This document shows positions 7,136-15,262 of a stretch of DNA of 64,000 nt, piece after piece. The number at the start of each line of letters is the position of its first letter. The stretch's first letter is position 1. A program made the position numbers and the translations under genes. Location: NCBI RefSeq assembly GCF_030817595.1, contig NZ_JAUSZN010000001.1, positions 6,250,001 through 6,314,000 on the forward strand, read 5' to 3'. The notes under the pieces were generated by a model, which was given only the letters and a program-made list of their open reading frames with translations, was not told the origin of the DNA and did not search any database. The DNA comes from Neobacillus niacini. GTDB taxonomy: Bacteria; Bacillota; Bacilli; Bacillales; Cytobacillaceae.

Positions 7136-8047
7136 TTAACCATTCTCAACGTATTTATTCAAAAATTTGTCTATGACTCTGCGATATTCTTCAGGATTCT
7201 CATTAAATGACTGAGCATGACGCCCATTTGCAGCAAGATAAAGCATTTTCGGACCTTGTTTTTTTTCATATAAATCCTTTGTCATGGCAGGAAGAATAAA
7301 ATCATCGTGTTCGCTGTGAATAAATAAAATGGGATGTTTAATATTTTCGATAACCGATATGGGCGATACGTGACGAATCGAATATTTTTCACGGAGGCGC
7401 AAAATTAAATCAGCTATGGGTATTAAAATCGATGAAACATTCTTTAATTCCTTTTTTAGTTGATACGATACTTGCTCTTTCAAGTCAGAGAACGGACAGT
7501 CAGCTATATAAAAATCAGCACCATCTTCAAGCATACCTGCGTACAGAAGCATTGTAGCCGCCCCCATCGATTCCCCATGAATACCGAGCGTGAGTGTCGG
7601 ACCTTTCTCTTTTTTTAACCAATCAATAATTGCCTTAAGATCGAATTTTTCATAATGACCGAAGCTGGTTGTCTTTCCACCTGATTCTCCGTGTCTGCGA
7701 TGGTCATAAATCATCGCATTAAATCCACGTTCTAAGAAAAGATTCATATATTTTATGGAATTAATTTTTGTTTCCGTTACTCCATGGGAAATAATGACAT
7801 AGCGATTGGACTCGTGTGGTTCTACCAGTAGAGCTTTAATGGGATAGCCAAAAGGTGAATCAATGATTACCTCTCGCTTAGGCAGTGATTCGAAATGCTC
7901 GGGATTAAATCTGCCCGCTTCCTTTTCCCGCTGTACGATAAATTGTTCATCTTTCTTTTTCATATATATAAGCCTATTTGTAAAATAAAAACCTAAAGAA
8001 AATGTAATCAAGAATGAAAGTAGAAGAGCTCGCAACGCCTTACGCAC
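7136..8047 (-). CDS. yqkD: Alpha/beta hydrolase YqkD
   Basis: A 303-residue alpha/beta hydrolase with an N-terminal hydrophobic segment (residues about 5-25) that probably anchors it in the membrane. The nucleophile elbow is GIHGESMGAA (Ser), an oxyanion-side ISHGVTE lies earlier, and a C-terminal HSEHDDFILP plus GRHAQSF supply the acid and His of the triad. GTG start at 8047 with GGAGGT six bases upstream. Matches the Bacillus YqkD family; substrate unknown. The stop codon lies about 70 bp from the CDGSH gene with no strong terminator between, so read-through is likely. Confidence 0.85.
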   Translation of the reverse strand: MRKALRALLLSFLITFSLGFYFTNRLIYMKKKDEQFIVQREKEAGRFNPEHFESLPKREVIIDSPFGYPIKALLVEPHESNRYVIISHGVTETKINSIKYMNLFLERGFNAMIYDHRRHGESGGKTTSFGHYEKFDLKAIIDWLKKEKGPTLTLGIHGESMGAATMLLYAGMLEDGADFYIADCPFSDLKEQVSYQLKKELKNVSSILIPIADLILRLREKYSIRHVSPISVIENIKHPILFIHSEHDDFILPAMTKDLYEKKQGPKMLYLAANGRHAQSFNENPEEYRRVIDKFLNKYVENG

Positions 8048-8119
8048 AAGTACACCTCCAAAGGTTCAAAAGTAGTAATTATTTGGTAATTAATGTTGGC
8101 TTTTATTCTAACATAGGAA

Positions 8120-8145
8120 AAGCCGCTAACTCCATTTAGCGGCTT
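8120..8145 (-). terminator. Leftward terminator upstream of yqkD
   Basis: AAGCCGCTAA/TTAGCGGCTT stem (8120-8129 and 8136-8145); in the leftward transcript it ends in TTTT. It terminates the small ORF at 8196-8336. Confidence 0.75.
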
Positions 8146-8195
8146 AATAAATTTATTTATGCCTGTCGCCTCTGGGTAAGGCGCTTCCGCATTTC

Positions 8196-8336
8196 TTATT
8201 GCTCAGCATTTTGTCTCTTCGTAGGATGAGTTGCTTTTTCTATTTCTTCAGCAGCAATCATTCGTTTACCAGTACCGGCGGATTCTGCATAATCCTTACC
8301 TTTTTGGCTGTAACCCTTATCACGTTTTTGGCTCAT
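8196..8336 (-). CDS. Small hydrophilic protein (46 aa), unrecognised
   Basis: ATG at 8336 preceded by an AGGGAG-like site about 10 bases upstream; 46 codons, then TAA and a good leftward terminator. The protein starts MSQKRDKGYSQKGKDYAES and contains KRMIAAEEIEKATH. It is very hydrophilic and rich in Lys, Gln and Glu, with no Cys or membrane segment. In composition and size it resembles small spore-associated proteins of Bacillaceae, but I do not recognise a family. Support comes from start, ribosome site and terminator spacing. Confidence 0.5.
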   Translation of the reverse strand: MSQKRDKGYSQKGKDYAESAGTGKRMIAAEEIEKATHPTKRQNAEQ

Positions 8337-8453
8337 AATCGTCAGACTCCCTTCGAAGTGGATTCATTTAATAAAGTGCTTATATAGGCGTCTGTTTATT
8401 CATATCTTTATTGTAGAGGTGCTAAAATTTAAAATTCAAGAATAATAGAAATT

Positions 8454-8481
8454 TTGACAAAATAAGAGGGTTTTCTATCTT
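8454..8481 (+). promoter_or_regulatory. Possible SigA promoter of the thiolase operon
   Basis: TTGACA at 8454-8459 and TATCTT at 8476-8481 with a 16-bp spacer, 48 bp before the thiolase start. Confidence 0.5.
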
Positions 8482-8528
8482 CGCACTCGAAGTAGTAAAG
8501 GTAAAAGTGCTAAAAGGAGAGGAAAAAA

Positions 8529-9716
8529 ATGAGTCAAACAGAAGTAGTAATTGTAAGTGCAGTTCGTACAGCATTAGGTAATTTTAACGGAAGCTTAAAA
8601 AATGTATCCGCACCTGAATTAGGCGCCACCGTCATCAAAGGAGCGCTTGAACAAGCTGGCGTAAAGCCGGAGCAAGTAGACGAAGTTATTTTAGGAAATG
8701 TACTTCAAGCAGGACTTGGTCAGAATCCAGCTAGACAGGCCGCAATTGGAGCAGGCATTCCTGATAGTGTTTCCTCAATGACGATCAATAAGGTATGCGG
8801 TTCTGGTTTAAAGGCGGTTCACCTAGCAACACAGGCAATTCTAGCAGGAGATGCTGAGATTGTTGTTGCTGGTGGAATGGAGAATATGAGCCAGGCACCT
8901 TATCTATTAAAAAATGCCCGTGAAGGATTTAAAATGGGTGATCAAAAATTAATCGATACTTTAACAAGTGACGGACTTACCTGCGTTTTTAACCACTATC
9001 ATATGGGAGTTACAGCTGAAAACTTAGCTGATAAATATTCCATTACGAGAGAAGAACAGGACCAGTTTTCAGCGTGGAGTCAGGAGAAGGCGGTTAAGGC
9101 AATTGAAGCAGGTAAATTTAAAGATGAAATCGTCCCTGTCGTAATAAAGCAGCGTAAAGGAGATCCGATTGTTTTTGATACAGATGAGTACCCGAAAAAA
9201 GGAACAACAGCTGAAAAGCTTGGAGGATTACGTCCAGCATTCAAGAAAGACGGCAGTGTAACAGCTGGAAATGCATCTGGTATTAATGATGGTGCAGCAG
9301 CGGTGGTCGTAATGAGCAGGAAAAAAGCAGAAGAATTGGGAATTAAGCCTTTAGTAACGATTAAAGGGAATGCCAGTGCAGGTGTTGATCCTAGTATTAT
9401 GGGAATCGGACCGGTTCCTGCAGTAAAAAAGGTTCTCGAAAAAACGTCCATTTCGATGGAAGAGCTAGAACTAATAGAAGCAAATGAGGCATTTGCAGCA
9501 CAGTCCCTGGCTGTTGATCGTGAACTCCACTTTAATAAAGAAATTTTAAATGTAAATGGCGGTGCGATTGCACTCGGTCACCCGATTGGTGCAAGCGGTG
9601 CAAGGATTCTCGTTACGCTGATTCATGAAATGAAAAGACGGAATGCAAAGAAGGGACTCGCAACACTTTGTATTGGCGGCGGACAAGGGGTAGCAACAGT
9701 CGTTGAGCTAGCTTAA
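8529..9716 (+). CDS. Acetyl-CoA C-acetyltransferase (thiolase)
   Basis: A 395-residue thiolase, the usual length. Catalytic residues are visible: C90 in [13 protein letters not shown]351 in [10 protein letters not shown] and C381 in LCIGGGQG. It interconverts two acetyl-CoA and acetoacetyl-CoA in the cytosol. GGAGAGG precedes the ATG. The two downstream genes encode a 3-oxoacid CoA-transferase, so the cluster probably activates acetoacetate and cleaves it to acetyl-CoA. The cassette sits between yqkD and yqkE, which are close neighbours in B. subtilis, and looks like a lineage-specific insertion. Confidence 0.93.
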   Translation: MSQTEVVIVSAVRTALGNFNGSLKNVSAPELGATVIKGALEQAGVKPEQVDEVILGNVLQAGLGQNPARQAAIGAGIPDSVSSMTINKVCGSGLKAVHLATQAILAGDAEIVVAGGMENMSQAPYLLKNAREGFKMGDQKLIDTLTSDGLTCVFNHYHMGVTAENLADKYSITREEQDQFSAWSQEKAVKAIEAGKFKDEIVPVVIKQRKGDPIVFDTDEYPKKGTTAEKLGGLRPAFKKDGSVTAGNASGINDGAAAVVVMSRKKAEELGIKPLVTIKGNASAGVDPSIMGIGPVPAVKKVLEKTSISMEELELIEANEAFAAQSLAVDRELHFNKEILNVNGGAIALGHPIGASGARILVTLIHEMKRRNAKKGLATLCIGGGQGVATVVELA

Positions 9717-9743
9717 GCCTACAATGAGGGGAGAACGAGCACG

Positions 9744-10433
9744 ATGAAGAAGATTGGTACATCCTTCCAGGAAGCAGTCGCAGATATTCAAGATGGAGCG
9801 ACGTTGATGGTCGGTGGTTTCGGTTTGTGCGGAATACCTGAAAATCTAATCCAAGCGCTTGTTGATAAGGGCGTAAAGGATTTAACGGTTATCTCTAATA
9901 ACTGTGGAATCGATGATTGGGGACTGGGTCCACTTTTAAAAAATAAACAAATTAAAAAAATGATAGGCTCCTATGTGGGGGAGAATAAAGAGTTTGAAAG
10001 ACAGGTTTTAGCAGGCGAGCTTGAAGTAGAGCTGACACCACAAGGTACATTAGCGGAAAAAATAAGAGCAGGCGGAGCAGGGATACCAGCTTTTTACACT
10101 CCTGCTGGGGTAGGAACACCGATTGCTGATGGCAAAGAAACAAAAGTCTTTAATGGCAGGGAGTATCTATTAGAAGAAGCACTGACTGCTGATTTTAGTT
10201 TTGTTCGGGCATGGAAGGGAGACAAGATGGGGAATCTTGTTTACCACAAAACCGCACGAAACTTTAACCCGATGATAGCGGCAGCTGGAAAAGTAACGAT
10301 TGCCGAAGTGGAGACACTCTGTGAAATTGGGGAACTCGACCCGAATTTTATCCATACTCCTAGCGTTTACGTTCAAATGATTATTGAAGGTAAGCAGGAA
10401 AAAAGAATTGAGAGATTGACAGTTAGAAAATAG
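9744..10433 (+). CDS. scoA: 3-oxoacid CoA-transferase subunit A
   Basis: A 229-residue alpha subunit of a two-subunit CoA transferase (ScoA/AtoD type), with the glycine-rich [15 protein letters not shown] near the N-terminus and [16 protein letters not shown] in the middle. With the next gene it moves CoA from succinyl-CoA or acetyl-CoA to acetoacetate. A GAGGGGAG site lies upstream and the gene starts 27 bp after the thiolase. Substrate choice within the family (acetoacetate versus other short-chain acids) cannot be fixed from sequence alone; the thiolase neighbour favours acetoacetate. Confidence 0.88.
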   Translation: MKKIGTSFQEAVADIQDGATLMVGGFGLCGIPENLIQALVDKGVKDLTVISNNCGIDDWGLGPLLKNKQIKKMIGSYVGENKEFERQVLAGELEVELTPQGTLAEKIRAGGAGIPAFYTPAGVGTPIADGKETKVFNGREYLLEEALTADFSFVRAWKGDKMGNLVYHKTARNFNPMIAAAGKVTIAEVETLCEIGELDPNFIHTPSVYVQMIIEGKQEKRIERLTVRK

Positions 10434-10448
10434 AGGTGGAGGGGGAGA

Positions 10449-11111
10449 GTGCCAATGGTCTCTGTTAGAGAAAGAATTGCAATACGGGCAGAGAAAGAAA
10501 TCGAAAACGGTTATTATGTGAACTTAGGAATCGGGATGCCGACGCTGGTTGCGAATTATATATCAGATAATAAGCAGGTGGTTCTGCAATCGGAAAATGG
10601 ACTGCTGGGTATTGGTCCATATCCAACGGAGGAAGAGGTAGACCCGGATTTAATCAATGCTGGAAAAGAGACGGTTACTGCAATTAGCGGTGCTTCTTAC
10701 TTTGATAGTGCAGAATCATTCGCCATGATACGCGGCGGTCACATCAACATTGCAATCCTTGGCGGAATGGAGGTTTCTGAGAAAGGAGACCTTGCGAACT
10801 GGATGATACCAGGTAAAATGATAAAAGGAATGGGCGGTGCCATGGATCTTGTCCATGGAGCGCAAAAAATCATTGTCATCATGGAGCATGTGAACAAGCG
10901 CGGTGAATCAAAAATCTTAAAAGAATGCACCCTTCCTTTAACCGGAAAAGGTGTGGTTAACCGAATTATAACTGAACGTGCAGTGATGGATGTAACGGAC
11001 AGCGGTTTAAAATTGGTTGAGGTTGCAAAAGGATTTACAGTCGAAGATGTAGTTAACTCAACCGAGGCAACACTAGCAGTGGACGAAAACGTGGTTCTAG
11101 AAGCTTATTAA
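10449..11111 (+). CDS. scoB: 3-oxoacid CoA-transferase subunit B
   Basis: A 220-residue beta subunit of the CoA transferase. The catalytic glutamate that forms the glutamyl-CoA thioester is E49 in QSENGLLG; the [15 protein letters not shown] stretch follows. A GTG at 10449 gives good spacing from GGAGGG; an ATG two codons later is a possible alternative. It follows subunit A by 15 bp and ends before a strong terminator, closing the thiolase-scoA-scoB operon. Confidence 0.88.
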   Translation: MPMVSVRERIAIRAEKEIENGYYVNLGIGMPTLVANYISDNKQVVLQSENGLLGIGPYPTEEEVDPDLINAGKETVTAISGASYFDSAESFAMIRGGHINIAILGGMEVSEKGDLANWMIPGKMIKGMGGAMDLVHGAQKIIVIMEHVNKRGESKILKECTLPLTGKGVVNRIITERAVMDVTDSGLKLVEVAKGFTVEDVVNSTEATLAVDENVVLEAY

Positions 11112-11118
11112 AAAGTAT

Positions 11119-11152
11119 GCAGGCTGATTAGCAAAAGATCAGCCTGCTTTTT
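11119..11152 (+). terminator. Terminator of the thiolase-scoAB operon
   Basis: GCAGGCTGAT/ATCAGCCTGC stem (11119-11128 and 11138-11147) followed by TTTTT. Confidence 0.88.
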
Positions 11153-11208
11153 CTATCAAAAATAATGCTATAATACATATGAAATAAAGATTTTTGGGGG
11201 AGTTTAGG

Positions 11209-11463
11209 ATGAAAAAGAAATCGAAACAAAAAAATCAATCTAAACCAAAAAAAGAAGAAGTGTCAGTTACGCTTAAAGATATGATTAATCCGGAATTAAT
11301 AAAGCAATTAAAAGAACAACAGGAGCAGTTAAAGGCAAAAGAGGAGCGTAAACGAGCAGAAGAAGAACAGCGTAAACGCGAGGAACGCCGTTTAAAAGAA
11401 AAGAATAAATCGTTTGAGGAGCTGCTAAACGAAAGCGGTATGAACTGGAAGGAATTTAAATAG
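11209..11463 (+). CDS. yqkE: YqkE-family highly charged protein
   Basis: An 84-residue protein that is almost entirely Lys, Glu and Arg, with a predicted long helix or coiled coil in residues about 25-70 (KEQQEQLKAKEERKRAEEEQ and on). It ends SGMNWKEFK, as YqkE proteins do. The ATG at 11209 has GGGGGAG upstream and a TATAAT at 11169-11174. Function unknown. It is an isolated gene between two terminators. Confidence 0.75.
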   Translation: MKKKSKQKNQSKPKKEEVSVTLKDMINPELIKQLKEQQEQLKAKEERKRAEEEQRKREERRLKEKNKSFEELLNESGMNWKEFK

Positions 11464-11487
11464 GAGAGCCAAGCGGCTCTCCTTTTT
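11463..11487 (+). terminator. Terminator after yqkE
   Basis: GGAGAGCC/GGCTCTCC stem (11463-11470 and 11475-11482), loop AAGC, T run; overlaps the 3' end of the convergent yqkF. Confidence 0.85.
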
Positions 11488-12397
11488 AACGATGTTCTTT
11501 AAATTGCCCGGCCTTTGAAATCTCTTTAATCAATGTAACCTCTTCTTCGGTCAGCTCTTGGCTTCTCACCGCACTGGCATTGCTTCTGACTTGTTCCGGA
11601 CTGCTGGCTCCCGCGGCTACTGTGGCCACGGCAGGGTGCGCCAAATTATATTGAAGAGCAATTTCTGTAAAAGAGCGTTGTGCAGCCAGTTTCTCCTTCA
11701 ATGAGGGTAACACTTTAAGCAGCTCTTCCTGACTATAGTCTGGATACCCTTTCGGAGAAATTTTTTCTAGCATTTTATCACTTAACAGCCCTTTTGCTAA
11801 AGGACCACGGGTTACTACACTGATTCCATGCTCATACAGATATGGCAATGCCTCTTCTTCCGGTCGTCTATCTAAAATGCTATATTGCATCATGACAGAA
11901 ACAATATGGGATTTCTTTACATACTCACGGATGACATTTGGACGAATCGATGAAATTCCATAATAGCGGATAAAGCCCTCCGACTTTAATTCGTCAAAAG
12001 CTTCTATTGTCTCATCAATCTTATCTTCGATTGTGCCGCCATGAAGCTGGTATAAATCGATATAGTCTGTCCCAAGTCGTTTCAAACTTTGTTTGACTGC
12101 TTCCTTTATGTACGATTTGGACGGATCCCAAGCCCATCCGGTTTTATCTGGATTCCAGCGGTTTCCAACCTTTGTTGCAATAATGACTTTTTCACGCACA
12201 TCCTTTAAAGCAGCTCCAACGATTTTTTCGTTCTCACCAAAATCATACAAATCAGCAGTATCAAAATAATTGATTCCCTCGTCCAAGGCAGTCTCAATAA
12301 TCTCTCTCGCTCTTTTTTCCTCTGTGCCAATTGACATGCAGCCTAAGCCTAATTCAGTAACCCATAAGCTAGAATTTCCTAGTTTTCTTTTTTTCAA
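11486..12397 (-). CDS. yqkF: Aldo/keto reductase YqkF
   Basis: A 303-residue NADPH-dependent aldo/keto reductase. The family tetrad appears in order: DTADLYDFGENE (Asp, Tyr), VIIATKVGNRW (Lys) and YQLHGG (His); the C-terminal AGASSPEQVRSN is the cofactor-phosphate region. A TTG at 12397 (KKRKLGNSSLW) fits the B. subtilis YqkF N-terminus and has GGGGTG six bases upstream; an in-frame GTG at 12406 is the alternative. The physiological carbonyl substrate is unknown. It is followed on the same strand by no further gene. Confidence 0.85.
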   Translation of the reverse strand: MKKRKLGNSSLWVTELGLGCMSIGTEEKRAREIIETALDEGINYFDTADLYDFGENEKIVGAALKDVREKVIIATKVGNRWNPDKTGWAWDPSKSYIKEAVKQSLKRLGTDYIDLYQLHGGTIEDKIDETIEAFDELKSEGFIRYYGISSIRPNVIREYVKKSHIVSVMMQYSILDRRPEEEALPYLYEHGISVVTRGPLAKGLLSDKMLEKISPKGYPDYSQEELLKVLPSLKEKLAAQRSFTEIALQYNLAHPAVATVAAGASSPEQVRSNASAVRSQELTEEEVTLIKEISKAGQFKEHR

Positions 12398-12460
12398 TAC
12401 AATCACCCCGTCCTTTACTATAATTTTACGAAAGTCCGGGGAAGACTACAAACGGAAAGA

Positions 12461-12592
12461 TTATTTTGGAGCGACTTTTTCTACCCATTCAGCAACGGTG
12501 GAATGTTCCTTATTATATTCTTTTAGCTTTTGGAGAATCTCCCAGCCCTTGCCAACGAGAATAATTCCCTTAGCATGCACGTATACCTTCAT
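12461..12592 (-). CDS. mciZ: MciZ, mother-cell inhibitor of FtsZ
   Basis: A 43-residue peptide starting MKVYVHAKGIILVGKGWEI and continuing with KLKEYNKEHSTVAEWVEK. It follows the pattern of B. subtilis MciZ (MKVxxxxKGxxLVGKxWEI...KLKEY), and lies between yqkF and nudF as MciZ does there. MciZ caps FtsZ filaments and blocks Z-ring formation in the mother cell during sporulation. GGAGGGG is placed 6 bases before the ATG. Two CATACATT strings upstream on the same strand fit a SigE -10. Confidence 0.88.
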   Translation of the reverse strand: MKVYVHAKGIILVGKGWEILQKLKEYNKEHSTVAEWVEKVAPK

Positions 12593-12620
12593 CCATACCC
12601 CTCCAAATAATGTATGGTAA

Positions 12621-12628
12621 AATGTATG
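12621..12628 (-). promoter_or_regulatory. Candidate SigE -10 of mciZ
   Basis: CATACATT on the minus strand fits the SigE -10 consensus CATACANT. An identical string lies at 12609-12616 but would start inside the ribosome site. No convincing -35 was found. Confidence 0.5.
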
Positions 12629-12664
12629 AGCAGCAAATAGCGAATTAGAACAGGAGTGACACAG

Positions 12665-13219
12665 GTGACTAATCTAATTGAAAAAACGATACATAGCGAA
12701 GAAATATTTTCAGGAAAAATTATTAGCCTTCATCTTCAGGATGTTGAGCTGCCGAATGGAAAACAGTCAAAAAGAGAAATCATTAAACACCCAGGTGCCG
12801 TTGCTATTTTGGCAATCACTGATGATAAAAAAATTGTTATGGTTGAGCAATTTCGTAAAGCACTTGAACGGACAATCGTTGAGATACCTGCAGGAAAGTT
12901 AGAAAAGGACGAAGAGCCAGCTCTTTGTGCACGAAGGGAGTTAGAGGAAGAGACAGGATATGAATGTGAAAGTTTGGAGCTGCTTGTCTCTTTTTATACC
13001 TCTCCAGGATTTGCAGATGAAATCGTACATCTATTTGTGGCAAAAGGACTAACAAAGAAAGAAAATGCCGCTGCACTTGATGAAGATGAGTTTGTGAACG
13101 TTGAGGAAATAACACTTGATGAAGCTGTTACATATATAAAGGAACAAAAAATTTATGATGCAAAAACCGCCTATGCCGTTCAATACCTTCAGCTTCAAGA
13201 GGCATTAGGTAATAAATGA
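12665..13219 (+). CDS. nudF: ADP-ribose pyrophosphatase (Nudix)
   Basis: A 184-residue Nudix hydrolase splitting ADP-ribose to AMP and ribose 5-phosphate. The Nudix box GX5EX7REUXEEXGU is intact as GKLEKDEEPALCARRELEEE followed by TGY (residues about 85-107), and PGFADE follows, typical of ADP-ribose enzymes. The GTG at 12665 is favoured because AGGAG at 12652-12656 lies 8 bases upstream and overlaps the earlier GTG. The stop overlaps the start of the next gene (ATGA). Confidence 0.9.
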   Translation: MTNLIEKTIHSEEIFSGKIISLHLQDVELPNGKQSKREIIKHPGAVAILAITDDKKIVMVEQFRKALERTIVEIPAGKLEKDEEPALCARRELEEETGYECESLELLVSFYTSPGFADEIVHLFVAKGLTKKENAAALDEDEFVNVEEITLDEAVTYIKEQKIYDAKTAYAVQYLQLQEALGNK

Positions 13220-14379
13220 AACGCTATTATGTAGATTTACATATTCATATCGGAAGAACCTGGACAGGCAAGCCTGTAAAAATAACAGGTGCTAAATCAT
13301 TAACGTTTACCAATATCATTGAGCATGCCCGGCATGAAAAAGGGCTGAATATGATTGGTATTATTGACAGCCACTCACCAGAAGTAATCCTTGAAATGGA
13401 AAGCCTCGTTTCAAGTCAGGATATGATTGAACATCGTGATGGCGGCTTAGTATACGGTGATTTAACGGTAATTCCAGGTTCGGAATTAGAAATCTATGAT
13501 GAACAATGTAATGGTCCGATACATGTGCTTGTGTTTTTTCCTACGATCGCGATCATGAGGAAGTTCTCTATTTGGCTGTCTGATCATTTAAAAAATGTCC
13601 AATTAAGTTCGCAGCGGATTTATGTATCAGGTCTCCAATTGCAAAGAAAAGCAAAAGAACTAGGCGGCTTATTTATTCCGGCCCATGTGTTTACGCCCTT
13701 TAAAAGCCTATATGGTAAAGGAGTCAATAGATCGTTAACTGAAGTATTTGATCCAGCTTTAATTGATGGGATTGAGCTTGGTTTAAGTTCTGACACAATG
13801 ATGGCAGACCAGATCAAAGAATTACACGAATATCCCTTTTTGACTAATTCAGATGCCCATTCCTTAGCAAAAATTGCCCGTGAGTATCAGGTTGTATCAA
13901 TGAAAGAACCCTCTTTTAAAGAATTGGGAATGGCATTGCAGAAAGTTGAAGGAAGACGTATCATAGCCAACTATGGATTAGATCCGCTACTAGGTAAGTA
14001 TCACAAAACCGTCTGTGCAGAATGCTCTCATCCAGCAGGTGAGGAAGACCAAATTTGCACTCTTTGTGGAAAAAATAAGATTATAAAAGGCGTAGCAGAC
14101 CGAATTCTTGAGTTGAAGACAGCAGATCAAAGTCCTGACGGGCGTCCTCCTTATGTCCATCAAATTCCACTAGAATATATACCGGGATTGGGACCAAAGC
14201 TACTAGAAAAGCTCGTCAATCATTTTGGTTCAGAAATGGCAATTCTGCATGAAGTTCCCTTTCAAGCTTTGAACGAAGTCGTCCCGGCAAAAATTGCTGA
14301 TCTGATAATGAAAGCTAGAGAAGGAAAAGTGACTTTAGCAGCCGGCGGAGGCGGAAAATACGGCAAAATTTCAGAGTAA
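13216..14379 (+). CDS. yqxK: EndoQ-type PHP-domain endonuclease (YqxK)
   Basis: A 387-residue protein with three visible parts. Residues 1-250 form a PHP metallo-phosphoesterase domain (YVDLHIHIGRTWTG, IIDSHSP, NSDAHSLAK). Residues about 268-292 form a zinc ribbon (CAECSHP...CTLCGK). The C-terminus carries a helix-hairpin-helix (IPGLGPKLLEKLVNHFG). This is the architecture of endonuclease Q, which nicks DNA 5' of deaminated bases such as hypoxanthine, xanthine and uracil. It overlaps nudF by 4 bp; coupling a Nudix hydrolase with a deaminated-base nuclease suggests nucleotide damage control. Confidence 0.85.
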   Translation: MKRYYVDLHIHIGRTWTGKPVKITGAKSLTFTNIIEHARHEKGLNMIGIIDSHSPEVILEMESLVSSQDMIEHRDGGLVYGDLTVIPGSELEIYDEQCNGPIHVLVFFPTIAIMRKFSIWLSDHLKNVQLSSQRIYVSGLQLQRKAKELGGLFIPAHVFTPFKSLYGKGVNRSLTEVFDPALIDGIELGLSSDTMMADQIKELHEYPFLTNSDAHSLAKIAREYQVVSMKEPSFKELGMALQKVEGRRIIANYGLDPLLGKYHKTVCAECSHPAGEEDQICTLCGKNKIIKGVADRILELKTADQSPDGRPPYVHQIPLEYIPGLGPKLLEKLVNHFGSEMAILHEVPFQALNEVVPAKIADLIMKAREGKVTLAAGGGGKYGKISE

Positions 14380-14385
14380 TGAACC

Positions 14386-14413
14386 AACCCGACAAATAAA
14401 AAGTCGGGTTTTT
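14386..14413 (+). terminator. Terminator after the EndoQ-like gene
   Basis: AACCCGAC/GTCGGGTT stem (14386-14393 and 14403-14410) followed by Ts. Confidence 0.82.
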
Positions 14414-14441
14414 CTTTTTATAGTAATTCTATTAAATTATG

Positions 14442-14470
14442 GTCATAGAAATACTAGAGAGGCATAAAAT
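14442..14470 (+). promoter_or_regulatory. SigE-type promoter of spoIIM
   Basis: GTCATAG (14442-14448), 14-bp spacer, CATAAAAT (14463-14470). The same layout precedes dacB and cotJA in this window. Confidence 0.65.
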
Positions 14471-14507
14471 GTAATAACTGAATTAGGAGAAGTAGGAGGG
14501 ACTGCAG

Positions 14508-15152
14508 ATGAAGAAACGATTGTACCAGAACGATGCCGCCAGTTATTTCCGTGAGCATTCCTCAATTTTTTTATTTATTGTCATTTTATTTTTAATGGGT
14601 GTCATCTTTGGAGCCATTGTCGTAAATAGTATGAGTATCACCCAAAAAGAAGATTTGTTTTACTATCTATCACAATTCTTTGGTCAAATATTAAATGGAA
14701 AAGTGGCTGAGGACAATGATTTATTCGCACAAAGCTTTCTTCATAATAGCAAGTTCATTGGGTTAATTTGGATTTTAGGAATCTCAATCATCGGACTTCC
14801 GGTAATTCTTATACTATTATTTATAAAAGGTTTAGTGGTAGGCTTTACGGTTGGTTTCTTAGTTAGTCAATTGGGCATTAAAGGATTTTTTCTTGCATTT
14901 GTGTCCATTCTGCCACAAAATTTGATTATCATTCCCGTTTTCATTTTGATGGCTGCTTTATCCGTTATATTCTCATTGAGAATGATAAAAAAACAATTCT
15001 TTAAAACCTATGGACAGCCAATATTGCCATTTTTTAAAAACTACATCATAACCTTTGTAGTAGCTGTTATACTTATTTCTGCGGCTTCTGGTGTAGAGGC
15101 TTACGTTTCACCTTGGCTAATGAAGTCAATGATGGGATCACTAAATTTATAA
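14508..15152 (+). CDS. spoIIM: Stage II sporulation protein M
   Basis: A 214-residue integral membrane protein of the SpoIIM/DUF95 family, with hydrophobic spans near residues 20-40, 80-105, 110-130, 135-155 and 180-200. SpoIIM forms the DMP machine with SpoIID and SpoIIP and drives septal thinning and engulfment of the forespore. It is a single gene behind a SigE-like promoter, before fur as in B. subtilis. Its stop codon lies inside the first PerR-like box of the fur regulatory region. Confidence 0.92.
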   Translation: MKKRLYQNDAASYFREHSSIFLFIVILFLMGVIFGAIVVNSMSITQKEDLFYYLSQFFGQILNGKVAEDNDLFAQSFLHNSKFIGLIWILGISIIGLPVILILLFIKGLVVGFTVGFLVSQLGIKGFFLAFVSILPQNLIIIPVFILMAALSVIFSLRMIKKQFFKTYGQPILPFFKNYIITFVVAVILISAASGVEAYVSPWLMKSMMGSLNL

Positions 15153-15161
15153 TAATTATCA
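15147..15161. promoter_or_regulatory. PerR-box-like operator 1 upstream of fur
   Basis: TTATAATAATTATCA matches the PerR box TTATAATNATTATAA at all but one of the fixed positions. It overlaps the spoIIM stop codon. Confidence 0.6.
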
Positions 15162-15186
15162 TATGATATTAAATATCATCCCTTGT

Positions 15187-15230
15187 TTATAATAATTTTA
15201 TTTTGACACCTCTTTCTCATCTGTTATAAT
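15187..15230 (+). promoter_or_regulatory. fur promoter with second PerR-like box
   Basis: TTATAATAATTTTAT (15187-15201) is a weaker PerR-box match abutting the -35. The promoter is TTGACA (15203-15208), 16-bp spacer, TATAAT (15225-15230), a near-consensus SigA site. Confidence 0.7.
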
Positions 15231-15262
15231 GAGAATAGCAGCGGCGAGGGAGGGACTTCGGG

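Noticed and set aside
7130..7210. Rightward ATG after the GGAG-containing right arm of the inverted repeat
   Set aside because: The frame ends after about 26 codons and runs antisense through the 3' end of yqkD; the SD-like string is explained by the palindrome serving the leftward CDGSH gene.
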